Assembly (NCBI RefSeq): GCF_016613475.2
Contig: NZ_CP071517.1
Span: 3,472,001 to 3,536,000, forward strand
DNA from: Lysobacter arenosi
Lineage (GTDB): Bacteria > Pseudomonadota > Gammaproteobacteria > Xanthomonadales > Xanthomonadaceae
Reading direction: 5' to 3'
Length of the DNA stretch: 64,000 bases
Shown one piece after another: positions 6,112-16,121 of this stretch; position 1 is the stretch's first letter; each line of letters opens with the position of its first letter. The position numbers and the translations under genes were made by a program. Below the pieces are notes generated by a model. The model saw nothing but the letters and a program-made list of their open reading frames with translations, was not told the origin of the DNA and searched no databases.

Positions 6112-8606
6112 GACAGATCGGGCTGGCCTGGCGGCAACTTCGCCGCGACCTCGCCGCCGGCGATGTCCGCATCCTGATCGCTGCGCTCGTGCTGGCAGTG
6201 CTGGCGGTAACCGCGGTCGGTTTCGTCACCGACCGCGCGGAACGCGCGTTGGCGATCGAAGCCAACCGCCTGCTCGGCGGCGACGCCGTGGTGCGCGCCG
6301 ACACGCCGATCACCGGCGTCGTGCGCGAGGCGGCCAACGATCCGCAATTGCAGCAGACCCAGACGCAGGAACTGCAGACGATGATCCGCGTCGGCGAGCG
6401 CCTGCAGCTCGGCGACCTGCGCGGCCTCGGTCAGGGCTTCCCGCTGCGCGGCAGTTTCCGCATCGCCGACGCCAGTGGCGTCGAGCGCGATGCCGGTGCG
6501 GTGCCCGCCAAGGGCACCATCTGGATGAGCCGCGCCGGTGCCGACACCCTCGGTGCCCGCCTCGGTGACGAGATCGCCATCGGCGATGCGCAGTTCAGGC
6601 TCGCCGCGCTGGTGATGCAGGAACCCGACGCCGCGCTCGATTACTTCAACGTCGCGCCCAAGGTGTTCCTCAACCTGACCGACGTGCCGTCGACCGGCCT
6701 GGTGCAGGAAGGCAGCCGCATCCGCTACCGGCTGGTCATCGCCGGCCCCGCCGCGGCGGTCGAGCAATTCGTCGCCCGCGCGCGCCCGGCACTGGGTCGC
6801 GGCCAGCGCCTGGAGACCATCGCCGATGCGCGCCCGGAGATCCGCTCCGCGCTTGATCGCGCAGGCCGCTTCCTTGGCCTGGCCGCGCTGGTATCGGTGG
6901 TGCTGGCGGCGGTCGCGGTGGCGATGGCGGCGCGCCGGCACAGCGAACGTCATCTGTCTGGCACCGCGGTGATGCGTTGCCTGGGCGCCAGCCAGCGCAC
7001 GCTGGTCGCGATCCAGGTCGGCGAACTGGTGATGCTGGGCCTGATCGCGAGCACGGTCGGCGTGCTGCTCGCCTTCGGCCTGCAATGGCTGATCGGTGGC
7101 TGGCTGGAGCAGGCGCTGAAGCTGTCGATTCCACCGGCGGGGCTGCTGCCGGCATTGCAGGGTTATGGCGTCGGCCTGATCGTGCTGCTCGCATTCGGTG
7201 CGCCGCCGGTGCTGGCGCTGCGTCGCGTGCCGGCGTTGCGCGTGCTGCGGCGCGACCTCGACCCGACCGAGCCGAGCGCGTGGCTGGTCACCATTGCCGG
7301 TTTCGCCGGCCTCGCCGCGCTGTTGTGGTGGAAGGCCGGTTCGGCCGCGCTCGGGCTGTCGATGCTGCTCGGCATCGCGGCGACGCTGGTCGTGCTCGCG
7401 CTGCTGGCGTGGCTGCTGATCCTCGTCGTTCGCCGCGTCCGCTCACGCCTGCGCGGCAGCCTGCGCTACGGCCTGGCCAACGTCAGCCGTCGCGCCGGCG
7501 CCAGCATCGCCCAAGTGTCGGCGCTGGGACTGGGGTTGATGGCGCTGCTGCTGCTCACCTTTGTCCGCACCGACCTGCTCGATCGCTGGCAGGTGGCGCT
7601 GTCGGCCGATGCACCCAACCGTTTCATCGTCAACGTCCAGGACGACCAGGAAGGCGATGTGCGCGCCTTCATCGCCCAGCAGGGCGTCGCCGAACCGACG
7701 CTGTACCCGATGATCCGTGGCCGTCTCGTCTCGCATAACGGCAAGGCGGTCACCGGCGCCGATTACGAGGAGCAGGGCGAACGCGCGCAGCGCCTGGCCG
7801 AGCGCGAGTTCAACCTCTCGGTCACCGATCACCTGCGCGATGACAATCGCGTCACCTCCGGCACCTTCTGGGGCAAGCGCAAGCCTGCGCAGCCGGAAGT
7901 GTCGGTGGAAGAGGACTTCGCGGAGAGGCTGGGCTGGAAGATCGGCGACCGCATCGCCTTCGACATCGCCGGACAACCATTCGCAGCGAAGATCACCAGC
8001 CTGCGCAGCGTCGACTGGGAAAGCTTCCGGCCGAACTTCTTCGTCGTCGCTTCGCCCGGTTCGCTCGAGAGCTTCCCGGCCAGCTACATCACCGCCGTCA
8101 GCGTGCCGCCGGCACGCACGCGCTTTACCGCCGACCTGGTCGAGCGTTTCCCGAATCTGTCGGTGATCGACATCGACGCCGTACTCAAGCAGGTGCGCAG
8201 CACTGCCGACCAAGTGTCGACCGTGGTCGAGGTGGTGTTCGTGTTCTCGCTGGCAGCGGGTCTGCTGGTGTTGATGGCGGCGGTCAGCGCCAGCCAGGAC
8301 GAGCGCCTGCTCGAGGGCGGCGTGATGCGCGCCATCGGTGGCAGTCGCCGCCAGCTGCGCCTGGCGCAGGCGTCGGAGTTTGCTGCGATCGGGTTGCTGT
8401 CAGGCCTGACGGCCGCGATCGCCGCATCGGTCCTGGCCGGCGTGATCGCCACGCGCGTGTTCGACCTGCCCTCGAAGACCGACTGGCGCCTGGCCGCGGC
8501 CGGTGCCGCCGTGGGCGTGCTGGCGGCATTGCTGGCGGGCATGTTCGCGACCCGGCGCGTGCTCGATGCGCCGCCGTCGGTGACGCTGCGGGAGTTGCAG
8601 GACTGA
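6108..8606 (+). CDS. ybbP: FtsX-like ABC transporter permease (YbbP-like)
   Basis: An 832-residue inner-membrane protein. One transmembrane segment lies near the N-terminus (ILIAALVLAVLAVTAVGFV), followed by a large periplasmic domain. Then come a membrane block around residues 255-440, a second periplasmic domain and a final block of three segments near residues 700-820. This duplicated 4+4 FtsX organisation at about 830 residues fits YbbP. Translationally coupled to the ATPase gene. The family is linked to periplasmic or lipid-related export; the cargo is not evident. Confidence 0.85.
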   Translation: MRQIGLAWRQLRRDLAAGDVRILIAALVLAVLAVTAVGFVTDRAERALAIEANRLLGGDAVVRADTPITGVVREAANDPQLQQTQTQELQTMIRVGERLQLGDLRGLGQGFPLRGSFRIADASGVERDAGAVPAKGTIWMSRAGADTLGARLGDEIAIGDAQFRLAALVMQEPDAALDYFNVAPKVFLNLTDVPSTGLVQEGSRIRYRLVIAGPAAAVEQFVARARPALGRGQRLETIADARPEIRSALDRAGRFLGLAALVSVVLAAVAVAMAARRHSERHLSGTAVMRCLGASQRTLVAIQVGELVMLGLIASTVGVLLAFGLQWLIGGWLEQALKLSIPPAGLLPALQGYGVGLIVLLAFGAPPVLALRRVPALRVLRRDLDPTEPSAWLVTIAGFAGLAALLWWKAGSAALGLSMLLGIAATLVVLALLAWLLILVVRRVRSRLRGSLRYGLANVSRRAGASIAQVSALGLGLMALLLLTFVRTDLLDRWQVALSADAPNRFIVNVQDDQEGDVRAFIAQQGVAEPTLYPMIRGRLVSHNGKAVTGADYEEQGERAQRLAEREFNLSVTDHLRDDNRVTSGTFWGKRKPAQPEVSVEEDFAERLGWKIGDRIAFDIAGQPFAAKITSLRSVDWESFRPNFFVVASPGSLESFPASYITAVSVPPARTRFTADLVERFPNLSVIDIDAVLKQVRSTADQVSTVVEVVFVFSLAAGLLVLMAAVSASQDERLLEGGVMRAIGGSRRQLRLAQASEFAAIGLLSGLTAAIAASVLAGVIATRVFDLPSKTDWRLAAAGAAVGVLAALLAGMFATRRVLDAPPSVTLRELQD

Positions 8607-8613
8607 GGCGTCG

Positions 8614-8874
8614 CTACTGGAAGACCGGCTGCGCCTTGGCGCCAAAGCGACGCGGGTAGCCGCGCTCACTGGCAACGCGATCGACCTCGTCGGTGGGCAG
8701 ATCGGGGGCTCCGTACACCGCGTAGGCGATCTCGCCGTCACGCATGCCGATCTGGTGCAGCCGGTAGCGCGATTGTCCCGCGCCGGTGTTCTCGGGGTAA
8801 TGCAGGGGCGGCTCCGCGCCGTCCAGATCCAGCTCGCTGTTGTCGACCAGTCCGCCAACGAAGAGCGCGCGCAT
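8614..8874 (-). CDS. Hypothetical protein, 86 residues
   Basis: The ATG at 8874 is preceded by AAGGAGAATGAG, a good ribosome site. The protein starts MRALFVGGLVDNSELDLDG and ends QPVFQ. No signal peptide or membrane segment is seen, and I do not recognise a family. It is convergent with the permease gene, stopping 8 bp from its stop codon. Likely a cytosolic protein of unknown function. Confidence 0.65.
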   Translation of the reverse strand: MRALFVGGLVDNSELDLDGAEPPLHYPENTGAGQSRYRLHQIGMRDGEIAYAVYGAPDLPTDEVDRVASERGYPRRFGAKAQPVFQ

Positions 8875-9020
8875 CTCATTCTCCTTGCCTGAATCCGTAA
8901 GCCATGGTGCCGCGTTAGGCGTTGATTCGGCATGAAGCTCGGGTGTGATGGCCGTAGCGCCGTGCGCGGCCGCGTAGAATTGCGACATGACATTCGCAAA
9001 AACTCAGATGGGTGTCCGAG

Positions 9021-10157
9021 ATGAGCGCTGAAGGCGACGACGCGGCCCTGCAAGCCCTGCTGCTCCCGTTCGTGGACGGCGTACTGACCTGGCCGAGCAC
9101 CGGCGGCGTGCTGTTCCTGCGCGCGCGTGACGGCTGGCCGCTGCACCAGCGCCCGCTGCCTGGCCTGGTCTGCGAGCAGAGCTTCAAGCCCGAGGCCGAG
9201 GCGCTCGAGCGCTCCGGGTTCACTCGGGTGGAACTCGGTGAAGAGGCCAGCGACGAGGGCCGCTACGCGCTGGTGCTGGTATTGCCGCCGCGGCAGCGTG
9301 ACGAGGCGCGGGCGTTGTTTGCGCGCGCCGTGGCGCACTGCGCACCGGGCGGTCGCGTGGTCGCCTGCCTGGGCAACAACGAAGGTGCAAAATCGGGAGA
9401 AACCGACCTTGCGCGCATCGCCGGCCCGGTCGGAACCCTCTCCAAGCACAAATGCCGCGTGTTCTGGACGGCGCCGCTGGACGGCCCGGCCGATCCGGAG
9501 CTGGCACGGCAATGGCGGCAGGCCGACGCGCCGCGCGCGATCGCAGATGGCCGCTTCCTCAGCCGCCCCGGCCTGTTTGCCTGGGACCGCATCGATCCGG
9601 CCTCGCGACTGCTGGTCGAACAACTGCCGGCCGGTCTGTCGGGCGAGGCCGCCGACCTGGGCGCCGGCTACGGTTACCTCGCCAGCGAGCTGCTGGCGCG
9701 ATGCCCCGGCATCAGCGCGGTCGACCTGTACGAAGCCGAGGCGCGGGGGCTGGGGCTGGCCCGGGCCAATCTCGCCCCGGCGGCATCCCGGGCTGCGCTC
9801 GGATTCCATTGGCATGACGTGACCCGCGGCCTGGAAAAGCAATACGACGTGATCGTCAGCAATCCGCCCTTCCACGCGCAGGGTCGCGCCGACCGCCCCG
9901 ACATCGGCCGCGCCTTCATCTCGGCGGCGGCGCAGGCACTGCGCCCGCGCGGCCAGCTGTGGCTCGTCGCCAATCGCCATCTTCCCTATGAGGAGATGCT
10001 CTCCGTGCACTTCGGCGACGTGCGCACGGTGGCGCAGCGCGACGGCTTCAAGGTGATCGCCGCCGTGGCCACGCCGCACGCGGCGCCGGCCGCGCCGGCG
10101 CCTGCCGCCAACAGGGCCAGGAGCAAGGGCAAGGCCCGCGAAAGGAACTGGAAATGA
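9021..10157 (+). CDS. rsmC: RsmC-like 16S rRNA (guanine-N2) methyltransferase
   Basis: 378 residues from the ATG at 9021; a GTG at 9012 would add three. Two Rossmann-like halves are visible. The N-terminal one lacks an obvious SAM site. The C-terminal one has DLGAGYGYLAS (SAM motif I) and IVSNPPFHAQG, the NPPF catalytic motif of N-methyltransferases. RsmC methylates G1207 of 16S rRNA. A lysine/arginine-rich tail ends the protein. The stop overlaps the start of rsuA by 4 bp, making a two-gene rRNA-modification unit. Confidence 0.85.
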   Translation: MSAEGDDAALQALLLPFVDGVLTWPSTGGVLFLRARDGWPLHQRPLPGLVCEQSFKPEAEALERSGFTRVELGEEASDEGRYALVLVLPPRQRDEARALFARAVAHCAPGGRVVACLGNNEGAKSGETDLARIAGPVGTLSKHKCRVFWTAPLDGPADPELARQWRQADAPRAIADGRFLSRPGLFAWDRIDPASRLLVEQLPAGLSGEAADLGAGYGYLASELLARCPGISAVDLYEAEARGLGLARANLAPAASRAALGFHWHDVTRGLEKQYDVIVSNPPFHAQGRADRPDIGRAFISAAAQALRPRGQLWLVANRHLPYEEMLSVHFGDVRTVAQRDGFKVIAAVATPHAAPAAPAPAANRARSKGKARERNWK

Positions 10158-10861
10158 AGCTGGTCAAGCTGATCGCCAATCTCGGATACGGCAGTCGCAA
10201 GGACGTCAGCTCGATGTTCCGCGAGGGGCGCATCACCGATCCGTCCGGCGAGGTGCTCTACGCCGACGACAAGGTCGGCCACTATGCGATCCGCATCGAC
10301 GGCGAGCCGCTGGATCCGCCCGCCGGTCTGACCCTGATGCTGCACAAGCCGACCGGATACACCTGTTCGACCAAGGATCCCGGTCGCGTCATCTACGACC
10401 TGCTGCCGCCGCGGTTCCGCCTGCGCTCACCAATCCTGTCGAGCGTCGGCCGGCTCGACCGCGAGACGTCCGGCATGCTGCTGATGACAGACGACGGCGC
10501 ATTGCTGCACCGGATCGTCTCGCCCAAGGCGCGGCTGGCGAAGGTGTACGAGACCACGCTGGCGCAGGACCTGCGCGGCGACGAGGGCGCATTGTTCGCC
10601 AGCGGCACGCTGGTGCTCGAGTCCGAAGACACGCCGCTGGCGCCGGCGCAGCTGCAGGTCAACGATCCGCGCCATGCCGCGCTGACCCTGACCGAAGGCC
10701 GCTACCACCAGGTGCGGCGCATGTTCGCCGCGACCGGCAACCATGTCGAAGCGCTGCATCGCAGCCGCATCGGCGGGCTCGCACTGGACGACTTGCCGGC
10801 CGGGCAGTGGCGCCTGCTCGATGAGGGCGACATCGCGCGCCTGTTCGGAGCGGCGGCATGA
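10154..10861 (+). CDS. rsuA: 16S rRNA pseudouridine(516) synthase RsuA
   Basis: 235 residues. An N-terminal S4 RNA-binding domain (LIANLGYGSRKDVSSMFREGRI) is followed by the synthase domain with the catalytic motif GRLDRETSGMLLMTDDG (Asp nucleophile) and the later GRYHQVRRMFA motif. Family members isomerise U516 of 16S rRNA. It is coupled to rsmC upstream and to a HAD phosphatase gene downstream, each by a 4-bp ATGA overlap. Confidence 0.9.
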   Translation: MKLVKLIANLGYGSRKDVSSMFREGRITDPSGEVLYADDKVGHYAIRIDGEPLDPPAGLTLMLHKPTGYTCSTKDPGRVIYDLLPPRFRLRSPILSSVGRLDRETSGMLLMTDDGALLHRIVSPKARLAKVYETTLAQDLRGDEGALFASGTLVLESEDTPLAPAQLQVNDPRHAALTLTEGRYHQVRRMFAATGNHVEALHRSRIGGLALDDLPAGQWRLLDEGDIARLFGAAA

Positions 10862-11535
10862 GCCTGCTGACGCCGGTGCAGTTCAGCCCGGTCGCGGTCC
10901 TGTTCGACATGGACGGGCTGATGATCGAGAGCGAGCGCGCCCTGCTGCAATGCTGGCGCGAGACCGCGGACGAACTGGGGCTGCAGTTCGAGGATTCGCT
11001 GTGGCTGTCGTTCGTCGGCCAGTCCGATCGCGCCTGCCACGAGCTGCTGCGCACGCGCCTTGACGAAGACCAGCTTCAGGCCTTGCTGCAAGGTTGCCGC
11101 ACACGCTACGACACCCACGTCGAAGCGGGCCTGCCGCTCAAGCCCGGCCTGCTCGAACTGCTGGAACTGCTGTCGCTGCGCGGCATCCCGCGCGCCGTGG
11201 TCACCTCGACCCGGCGCGAGCGCGCGATGCAGAAGCTCGAACTGTGCGGCCTGCTGCCGCACTTCGTCACAGTCATCACCGGCAGCGACGTCGTCCACTC
11301 CAAGCCGGCGCCGGACATCTATCTGCTGGCGGCGGAGCGACTGGGTGTGGCGCCGGCGCATTGCGTGGTGCTGGAAGATTCGGTGCCTGGTGTACGCGCC
11401 GCGCTGGCCGCGGGCATGACGCCGATCCAGGTGCCGGACCTGGTGGTGCCGGACGAAACCGCCCGCGCGCTGGGGCATCGCATCGTCGACTCGCTGGTGC
11501 AGGCGCGCACGCTGATCGAACCGGCGTTGCGCTGA
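10858..11535 (+). CDS. HAD-superfamily phosphatase
   Basis: 225 residues. Motif I is LFDMDGLMIESE with the nucleophile Asp, motif II lies around VVTSTRRERA, and a lysine is followed by LEDSVPGVRAALAAGM as the acidic motif. It belongs to the beta-phosphoglucomutase/phosphoglycolate phosphatase-like subgroup. The substrate cannot be decided. It is last in the rsmC-rsuA-HAD unit and ends 6 bp from the convergent DUF1415 gene. Confidence 0.85.
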   Translation: MSLLTPVQFSPVAVLFDMDGLMIESERALLQCWRETADELGLQFEDSLWLSFVGQSDRACHELLRTRLDEDQLQALLQGCRTRYDTHVEAGLPLKPGLLELLELLSLRGIPRAVVTSTRRERAMQKLELCGLLPHFVTVITGSDVVHSKPAPDIYLLAAERLGVAPAHCVVLEDSVPGVRAALAAGMTPIQVPDLVVPDETARALGHRIVDSLVQARTLIEPALR

Positions 11536-11541
11536 CCGGCC

Positions 11542-12087
11542 TTACGGCTCCAGCAACCGCCTGTAACCCTCGATCCCCAGCTTCTCCAGCGTCGCGATAT
11601 TGCGCTCCACGATCACCTCGGGATCCGGGAACGCCGCCACCGCGCGCTCGACGCTGGCCTCGCGCAGCAGGTGCAGCATCGGGTAGGGCGAGCGGTTGCT
11701 GCAGTTGCCGACGTCGTCGACGGCCGTGCCGGCGAACTGGTAGTCGGGATGGAAGCTGGCGACCTGGATGTGGCCTTCCAGCCCCAGGAACGCGATCACC
11801 GAGTCGGCCTGGTCGAGGAAGTCGTTGTAATCGAGGAAATCGCCGAGCACCTGCGGATGAATCAGCAAGGTCGTGTCGGTCTGCTCCGGCTCGGTCGCGG
11901 CCAGCAGGGCCAGCTCGGAAGCGAGTTCCTCGCGCAGCGCCTCGGGCGTGGTCGCCTCGCTCAGCACGAACCGTACCTGCTGCTTGACGTACACCGACTT
12001 GGCGAACGGGCACAGGTTCAGCCCGATCACCGCGCGTTCCAGCCAGCGCCGCGTCGCGGCGATCGCCTCATGGTCATCGCCGCTCAT
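11542..12087 (-). CDS. DUF1415-domain protein
   Basis: 181 residues from the ATG at 12087. The sequence has [20 protein letters not shown] near the N-terminus, a conserved-looking Cys-Pro-Phe motif, and [16 protein letters not shown] in the second half, which I associate with DUF1415. Function is unknown. It lies 7 bp downstream of yajQ on the same strand, so the pair is probably one transcript. Confidence 0.78.
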   Translation of the reverse strand: MSGDDHEAIAATRRWLERAVIGLNLCPFAKSVYVKQQVRFVLSEATTPEALREELASELALLAATEPEQTDTTLLIHPQVLGDFLDYNDFLDQADSVIAFLGLEGHIQVASFHPDYQFAGTAVDDVGNCSNRSPYPMLHLLREASVERAVAAFPDPEVIVERNIATLEKLGIEGYRRLLEP

Positions 12088-12094
12088 CGCCACC

Positions 12095-12577
12095 TCAGTC
12101 GCGGAAGTTGTCGAACTGCAGCGGCCGCTCGTACTCGGCGGCCTTGAGCAGGGCGATGGCTGCCTGCAGGTCATCGCGCTTCTTGCCATTGACGCGCAGC
12201 TTGTCGCCGTTGATCTGGCTGTCGACCTTGATCTTGGCGTCCTTGAGGGCGCCCTGGATCTTCTTGGCCAGTTCGCGCTCGATGCCCTGCTTGACGGTGA
12301 TCTTCTGCCGCGCGCCGGCCAGGTTGGTCTCGACGTCGCCGAACTCCAGGCAGCGCGCATCGATGCCGCGCGCGATCAGGCGTGCACGCAGGATGTCGTT
12401 CATCTGCTTGAGCTGGAAGTCGCTCGGGGCCGACTGGCTGATCACCTGGTCGTCCAGCTCGAACTTGGCATCGACGCCCTTGAAGTCGAAGCGCGTGCTC
12501 AGCTCGCGGTTGGCCTGGTCGACGGCATTGGTCAACTCGTGGGTGTCGACTTCGGAAACGACGTCAAAAGAAGGCAT
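12095..12577 (-). CDS. yajQ: YajQ-family nucleotide-binding protein
   Basis: 160 residues, start ATG at 12577, beginning [20 protein letters not shown] as typical for the family. YajQ proteins have two ferredoxin-like folds. The Xanthomonas campestris homologue is a cyclic-di-GMP effector that works with a LysR regulator in virulence. Length and ends match the family. The gene is divergent from the alcohol dehydrogenase gene and co-directional with DUF1415. Confidence 0.92.
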   Translation of the reverse strand: MPSFDVVSEVDTHELTNAVDQANRELSTRFDFKGVDAKFELDDQVISQSAPSDFQLKQMNDILRARLIARGIDARCLEFGDVETNLAGARQKITVKQGIERELAKKIQGALKDAKIKVDSQINGDKLRVNGKKRDDLQAAIALLKAAEYERPLQFDNFRD

Positions 12578-12739
12578 GGCCGGCTCCAGCGGAACGCAAA
12601 TTCGGGGGCGCAAAGGGTAGCGCAGGCCGCGTCGTCGCGCAGCCACGGCACGCTGCGTTGCGCCCGCGCGCACGCGGCGCGGCTCCGGCGGGGGCTAGAC
12701 TGGCGGCCCACTCGTGCCCGAAAGATGCCTGGACGCACC

Positions 12740-13819
12740 ATGCTCAAGACGCCCGCCTACGCCGCGCTCGATGCCCGTTCGCCGCTCGCCCCCTTCACCA
12801 TCGAGCGCCGCGAACCAGGCCCGACCGAGGTGCTGATCGACATCCTCTACTGCGGCGTCTGCCACTCCGACATCCACCAGGCCCGAGACGAGTGGGGCAG
12901 TTCGAGTTTCCCGATGGTGCCCGGGCACGAGATCGTCGGCCGGGTCGCCGGCGTCGGTGCGAAGGCGGGCAAGTTCAAGGTCGGCGACCACGTCGGCGTG
13001 GGCGTGTTCGTCGACTCCTGCCGCAGCTGCGCCAACTGCAAGGCGGGCGAGGAGCAGTTCTGCGACCAGGGCATGAGCGGCACCTACAACAGCTTCGAGC
13101 GCAATCCGGACGACCACCGCTTCGACAAGTCGCGGCCGACCTATGGCGGTTACTCCACGCGCATCACCGTTGACGAGGCGTACGTGCTGCGCATCCCGTC
13201 GGCCATCCCGCTCGACCGCGCTGCGCCGCTGCTGTGCGCCGGCATCACCACCTGGTCGCCGCTCAAGCACTTCGGCGTCAAGGCAGGCGACAAGGTCGCC
13301 GTGGTCGGCCTGGGCGGACTGGGGCACATGGGCGTCAAGCTGGCGGTGGCGCTGGGCGCGGACGTCACGGTGCTGAGCACGTCGGAATCCAAGCGCGCCG
13401 ATGCGCTCGCACTGGGCGCGAAGGATTTCGCCGCCACGCGCGACGGCACCGTCTTCAAGACACTCGCGCAGCAGTTCGACTACATCCTCGACACGGTCTC
13501 GGCCGCGCACGACTACAACGCCTACCTGGAGCTGCTCAAGCTCGACGGCACCATGGTCCTGCTCGGCATCCCGGATGCACCGCAGGCCGTGGCGGCCGGA
13601 ACGCTGATCCGCCGGCGCCGGCGCCTGGCCGGTTCGATGATCGGCGGCATCGCCGAGACGCAGGAGATGCTGGATTTCTGCGCCGAGCATGGCGTGGCCT
13701 CCGACATCGAGCTGATCGGCATCGACCAGGTCAACGAAGCCTACGAGCGGATGCTCAAGGCCGACGTGCGCTACCGCTTCGTGATCGACATCGGCCGCTG
13801 GGCATCGCAGGACGGATGA
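12740..13819 (+). CDS. Zinc-dependent alcohol dehydrogenase (YahK/cinnamyl-type)
   Basis: 359 residues from the ATG at 12740; the in-frame ATG at 12725 is an alternative. Catalytic zinc site: CGVCHSD, later PGHE and a Cys in the coenzyme domain. Structural zinc site: [15 protein letters not shown]. The nucleotide-binding motif is [11 protein letters not shown], and the family generally uses NADP(H). These enzymes reduce aldehydes to alcohols. The stop overlaps the start of an EamA transporter by 4 bp. Confidence 0.88.
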   Translation: MLKTPAYAALDARSPLAPFTIERREPGPTEVLIDILYCGVCHSDIHQARDEWGSSSFPMVPGHEIVGRVAGVGAKAGKFKVGDHVGVGVFVDSCRSCANCKAGEEQFCDQGMSGTYNSFERNPDDHRFDKSRPTYGGYSTRITVDEAYVLRIPSAIPLDRAAPLLCAGITTWSPLKHFGVKAGDKVAVVGLGGLGHMGVKLAVALGADVTVLSTSESKRADALALGAKDFAATRDGTVFKTLAQQFDYILDTVSAAHDYNAYLELLKLDGTMVLLGIPDAPQAVAAGTLIRRRRRLAGSMIGGIAETQEMLDFCAEHGVASDIELIGIDQVNEAYERMLKADVRYRFVIDIGRWASQDG

Positions 13820-14718
13820 CCGTGCCCACTGGCCCCCACCAGACGCACGCGCGGCAGACGCGCGCCATGCTGACCATGCTGGTCGCCGTGGCGCTGTTCG
13901 CGATGATGGACGCCGGCCTCAAGCAGCTGTCGGCGCACTACCCGCCGTTCCAGGTCGCATCGCTGCGCGGTGCGGCCTCGCTGCCGCTGGTGCTGGTGTG
14001 GGCGCTGGCCACGGTCGGCGTGGGCCCGCTGATCCGCGTGCGCTGGTCGCTGCACCTGCTGCGCGGCGTACTGGGCGTGGCGATGATGGCCGCCTTCGTC
14101 TACGCGGTGGCGAGGATGCCGCTGTCGACCACATATTCGATCTTCTTCGTCGCGCCGCTGATGATCACCGCGATGTCGGTGCCGTTTCTCGGTGAGAAGG
14201 TCGGTCCGCGGCGCTGGACCGCGATTGCCGTCGGCCTGATCGGCGTCCTGGTGCTGCTGCGGCCGACGGGCGAGGGGATGGTGAGCCTGGCCGCGCTGGC
14301 GGTGCTGGTGGCGGCGTTGATGTACTCGGTCAGTGCGATCACGGTGCGCATCCTCGCGCGCACCGACAGCACCCAGTCGATGATGGTCTGGCTGATGGCG
14401 ATGATCGCCGTTGGCGCCGGCGTGCTGGCCTGGCCGCAGTGGGTGCCGATCCGCGGCGATGACCTGTGGCTGATTGCCGGCATCGGCGTGGCTGGCGCGC
14501 TTGGCCAGTACGCGATCACCGAGGCCTTCCGCATGGGCGAGGCGTCGCTGATCGCACCGCTGGAGTACACCGCCCTGGTCTGGGGCGTGCTGCTCGATCT
14601 CACCCTGTGGGGCGTCCTGCCCGATGCGATCACCTGGCTTGGTGCCGGGATCATCATCGCCAGCGGCTTGTACCTGCTGCGCCGCGAGCGCATCCACGCA
14701 GAAGCCGAACATCCCTGA
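13816..14718 (+). CDS. EamA/DMT-family transporter
   Basis: 300 residues with about ten hydrophobic segments arranged as two EamA repeats, the first around residues 17-135 and the second around 150-290. The drug/metabolite superfamily exports amino acids, sugars or drugs; the substrate is not evident. It overlaps the upstream alcohol dehydrogenase by ATGA. A hairpin covers its stop codon. Confidence 0.85.
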   Translation: MTVPTGPHQTHARQTRAMLTMLVAVALFAMMDAGLKQLSAHYPPFQVASLRGAASLPLVLVWALATVGVGPLIRVRWSLHLLRGVLGVAMMAAFVYAVARMPLSTTYSIFFVAPLMITAMSVPFLGEKVGPRRWTAIAVGLIGVLVLLRPTGEGMVSLAALAVLVAALMYSVSAITVRILARTDSTQSMMVWLMAMIAVGAGVLAWPQWVPIRGDDLWLIAGIGVAGALGQYAITEAFRMGEASLIAPLEYTALVWGVLLDLTLWGVLPDAITWLGAGIIIASGLYLLRRERIHAEAEHP

Positions 14719-14742
14719 CCCGCAACGAGGCGGTCAGGGATG
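14710..14742. terminator. Hairpin over the EamA stop codon
   Basis: CATCCCTGACC and GGTCAGGGATG form a perfect 11-bp stem around an 11-nt loop. It includes the TGA stop of the EamA gene. No T tract is present. Confidence 0.4.
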
Positions 14743-14798
14743 ATGGCGCGGCGAAGCGGCCGCGCCTTCGATCCGGATTGGCCGCGGTGAAGTGGCGG

Positions 14799-14993
14799 TC
14801 AGTTTTCGGTGCTGGCGTTGAGTGCCGCGGCCAGGGCGGTATTGCCGCCGACCAGGTCGGCCCATCGCACTTCATGGCCGTTGCGGCGTCCCTTCTCGAC
14901 CAGCTTGAGGCCATCGGCGTCGATGGTCAGCGTGTAGGGGCGTTCTTCGATCTGGATTTCGCGACGCAGCGGTTTGTCGAGCTTGGTCGTCAT
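14799..14993 (-). CDS. Small conserved-looking protein, 64 residues, unknown
   Basis: The ATG at 14993 follows GGCAGGAGTCACGC, a good ribosome site. The protein is short, polar and lysine/arginine-rich at the N-terminus (MTTKLDKPLRREIQIEERPY). It has no membrane segment and reads like a compact beta-type domain. It lies in an interval between the convergent EamA gene and the co-directional ompW. No family recognised. Confidence 0.6.
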   Translation of the reverse strand: MTTKLDKPLRREIQIEERPYTLTIDADGLKLVEKGRRNGHEVRWADLVGGNTALAAALNASTEN

Positions 14994-15111
14994 GCGTGAC
15001 TCCTGCCTTTAGGAAACACCGCGACCCTAACTGTGGGCGGTGATTGCGGTGTGAACGCCTGTGGACACGCGCTGCGGCGCCTTGCCGCGGTGTCGTTGGC
15101 GCGTGAAGAAC

Positions 15112-15133
15112 AACGGGCCCCGCGAGGCCCGTT
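15112..15133 (-). terminator. Hairpin downstream of ompW
   Basis: On the minus strand AACGGGCC and GGCCCGTT pair around a 6-nt loop, 40 bp past the ompW stop, followed by GTTCTTC. A plausible weak intrinsic terminator. Confidence 0.55.
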
Positions 15134-15171
15134 GCCATTGCAGCAAATCGTGGCGCTTGGAAGCGTGAGGC

Positions 15172-15822
15172 TTAGAAGCGTGCGCCCACGCCCACGCCGA
15201 GCACGACCGGATTCAGCTCGGCCTTGCCCACCTTGGCGCCGTCGACGGTCACGTCCGGCTGGCCAGTGGTGTCCTGCATGTAGCGCACGTCGGCGCGCGC
15301 AAACCAGGTCGGGGTGATGTTGACGTCGACGCCGGCGGTGGCCATCGCGCCCTTGGCGGTGTCCACGCCGATGCGCTGGCCGGCCAGCGCGCCGGTCGGC
15401 TCGGCCTTCTCGCCGTCGACGTTGGCTTCGAAGTAGCCCAGGCCGACGAACGGGCGAACGGTGCTGGCCGACGTGCCGAAATGGTACTGGCCGCTCAGTG
15501 CGTACGGCTGGCTGTCGATGCTGGCGACCTTGCCGTTGGGCGTGCGCACGCGATTGCCGAACTTGTCGGCCGCGCCCCATGCCTCGATGGCGATGTTGTC
15601 GGTGGCGTACCAGCTGGCACTCAGCGTGGCGGCACCGTCACCGTCGACGTTGGTGCGCGTGCCGGCGATCTGCGGATTGCTGGTCGGCTCGGCCAGTGCG
15701 TAGCCGCCAACAACGGCGAAGCGCTTGCCGCTGCCATCGGTGGTCGTGTCCTGCGCGAAAGCAGCCGGGGCGATGGCGAGAGTGGCCACGACGGCCAGGG
15801 TCAAATGACGAAAATGCATCAT
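15172..15822 (-). CDS. ompW: OmpW-family outer membrane protein
   Basis: 216 residues. A signal peptide ends in AFAQD. The mature part shows alternating residues typical of an eight-stranded barrel and ends with phenylalanine (VGVGARF), as outer membrane proteins do. Segments resembling OmpW include YFGTSASTVRPFVGLGY-like strands and DVNITPTWFARADVRYM. OmpW forms a small hydrophobic channel. A strong GAGGAG ribosome site precedes the ATG, and an 8-bp hairpin with a G6 loop lies at 15866-15887 in the leader. Confidence 0.8.
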   Translation of the reverse strand: MMHFRHLTLAVVATLAIAPAAFAQDTTTDGSGKRFAVVGGYALAEPTSNPQIAGTRTNVDGDGAATLSASWYATDNIAIEAWGAADKFGNRVRTPNGKVASIDSQPYALSGQYHFGTSASTVRPFVGLGYFEANVDGEKAEPTGALAGQRIGVDTAKGAMATAGVDVNITPTWFARADVRYMQDTTGQPDVTVDGAKVGKAELNPVVLGVGVGARF

Positions 15823-16121
15823 GGAGAGGACTCCTCATTATTGAGAACGATCTGAGCCTTTGCAGGCCGCCTTGGGGGGAAGGCGGCGACTACCCTAGCC
15901 AGCGATGCATGAACCGTTGTTGCGCCGCGCTCGCGCAAAGCGGAACTTTCGCGGGAAGCTTCGGGTTCACTGGCGTACGCGCGTAAACACGGCGTGCATG
16001 AACTTTCGGTGACGGCGCGTCGTTGATGGCCAATCGTTGCGACAGGCGTGCGGGATCCAAGAGGGGACATCGCCGCGCGAAAGCTGCAAGATATGGACTC
16101 CAGCAGTCACAGGGGTCGGCC
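15823..16121. other. Intergenic region between ompW and DUF2884 gene
   Basis: About 300 bp with divergent promoters expected. The visible structure is a perfect hairpin at 15866-15887 (GCCGCCTT, G6 loop, AAGGCGGC) in the ompW leader. No other feature is convincing. Confidence 0.4.
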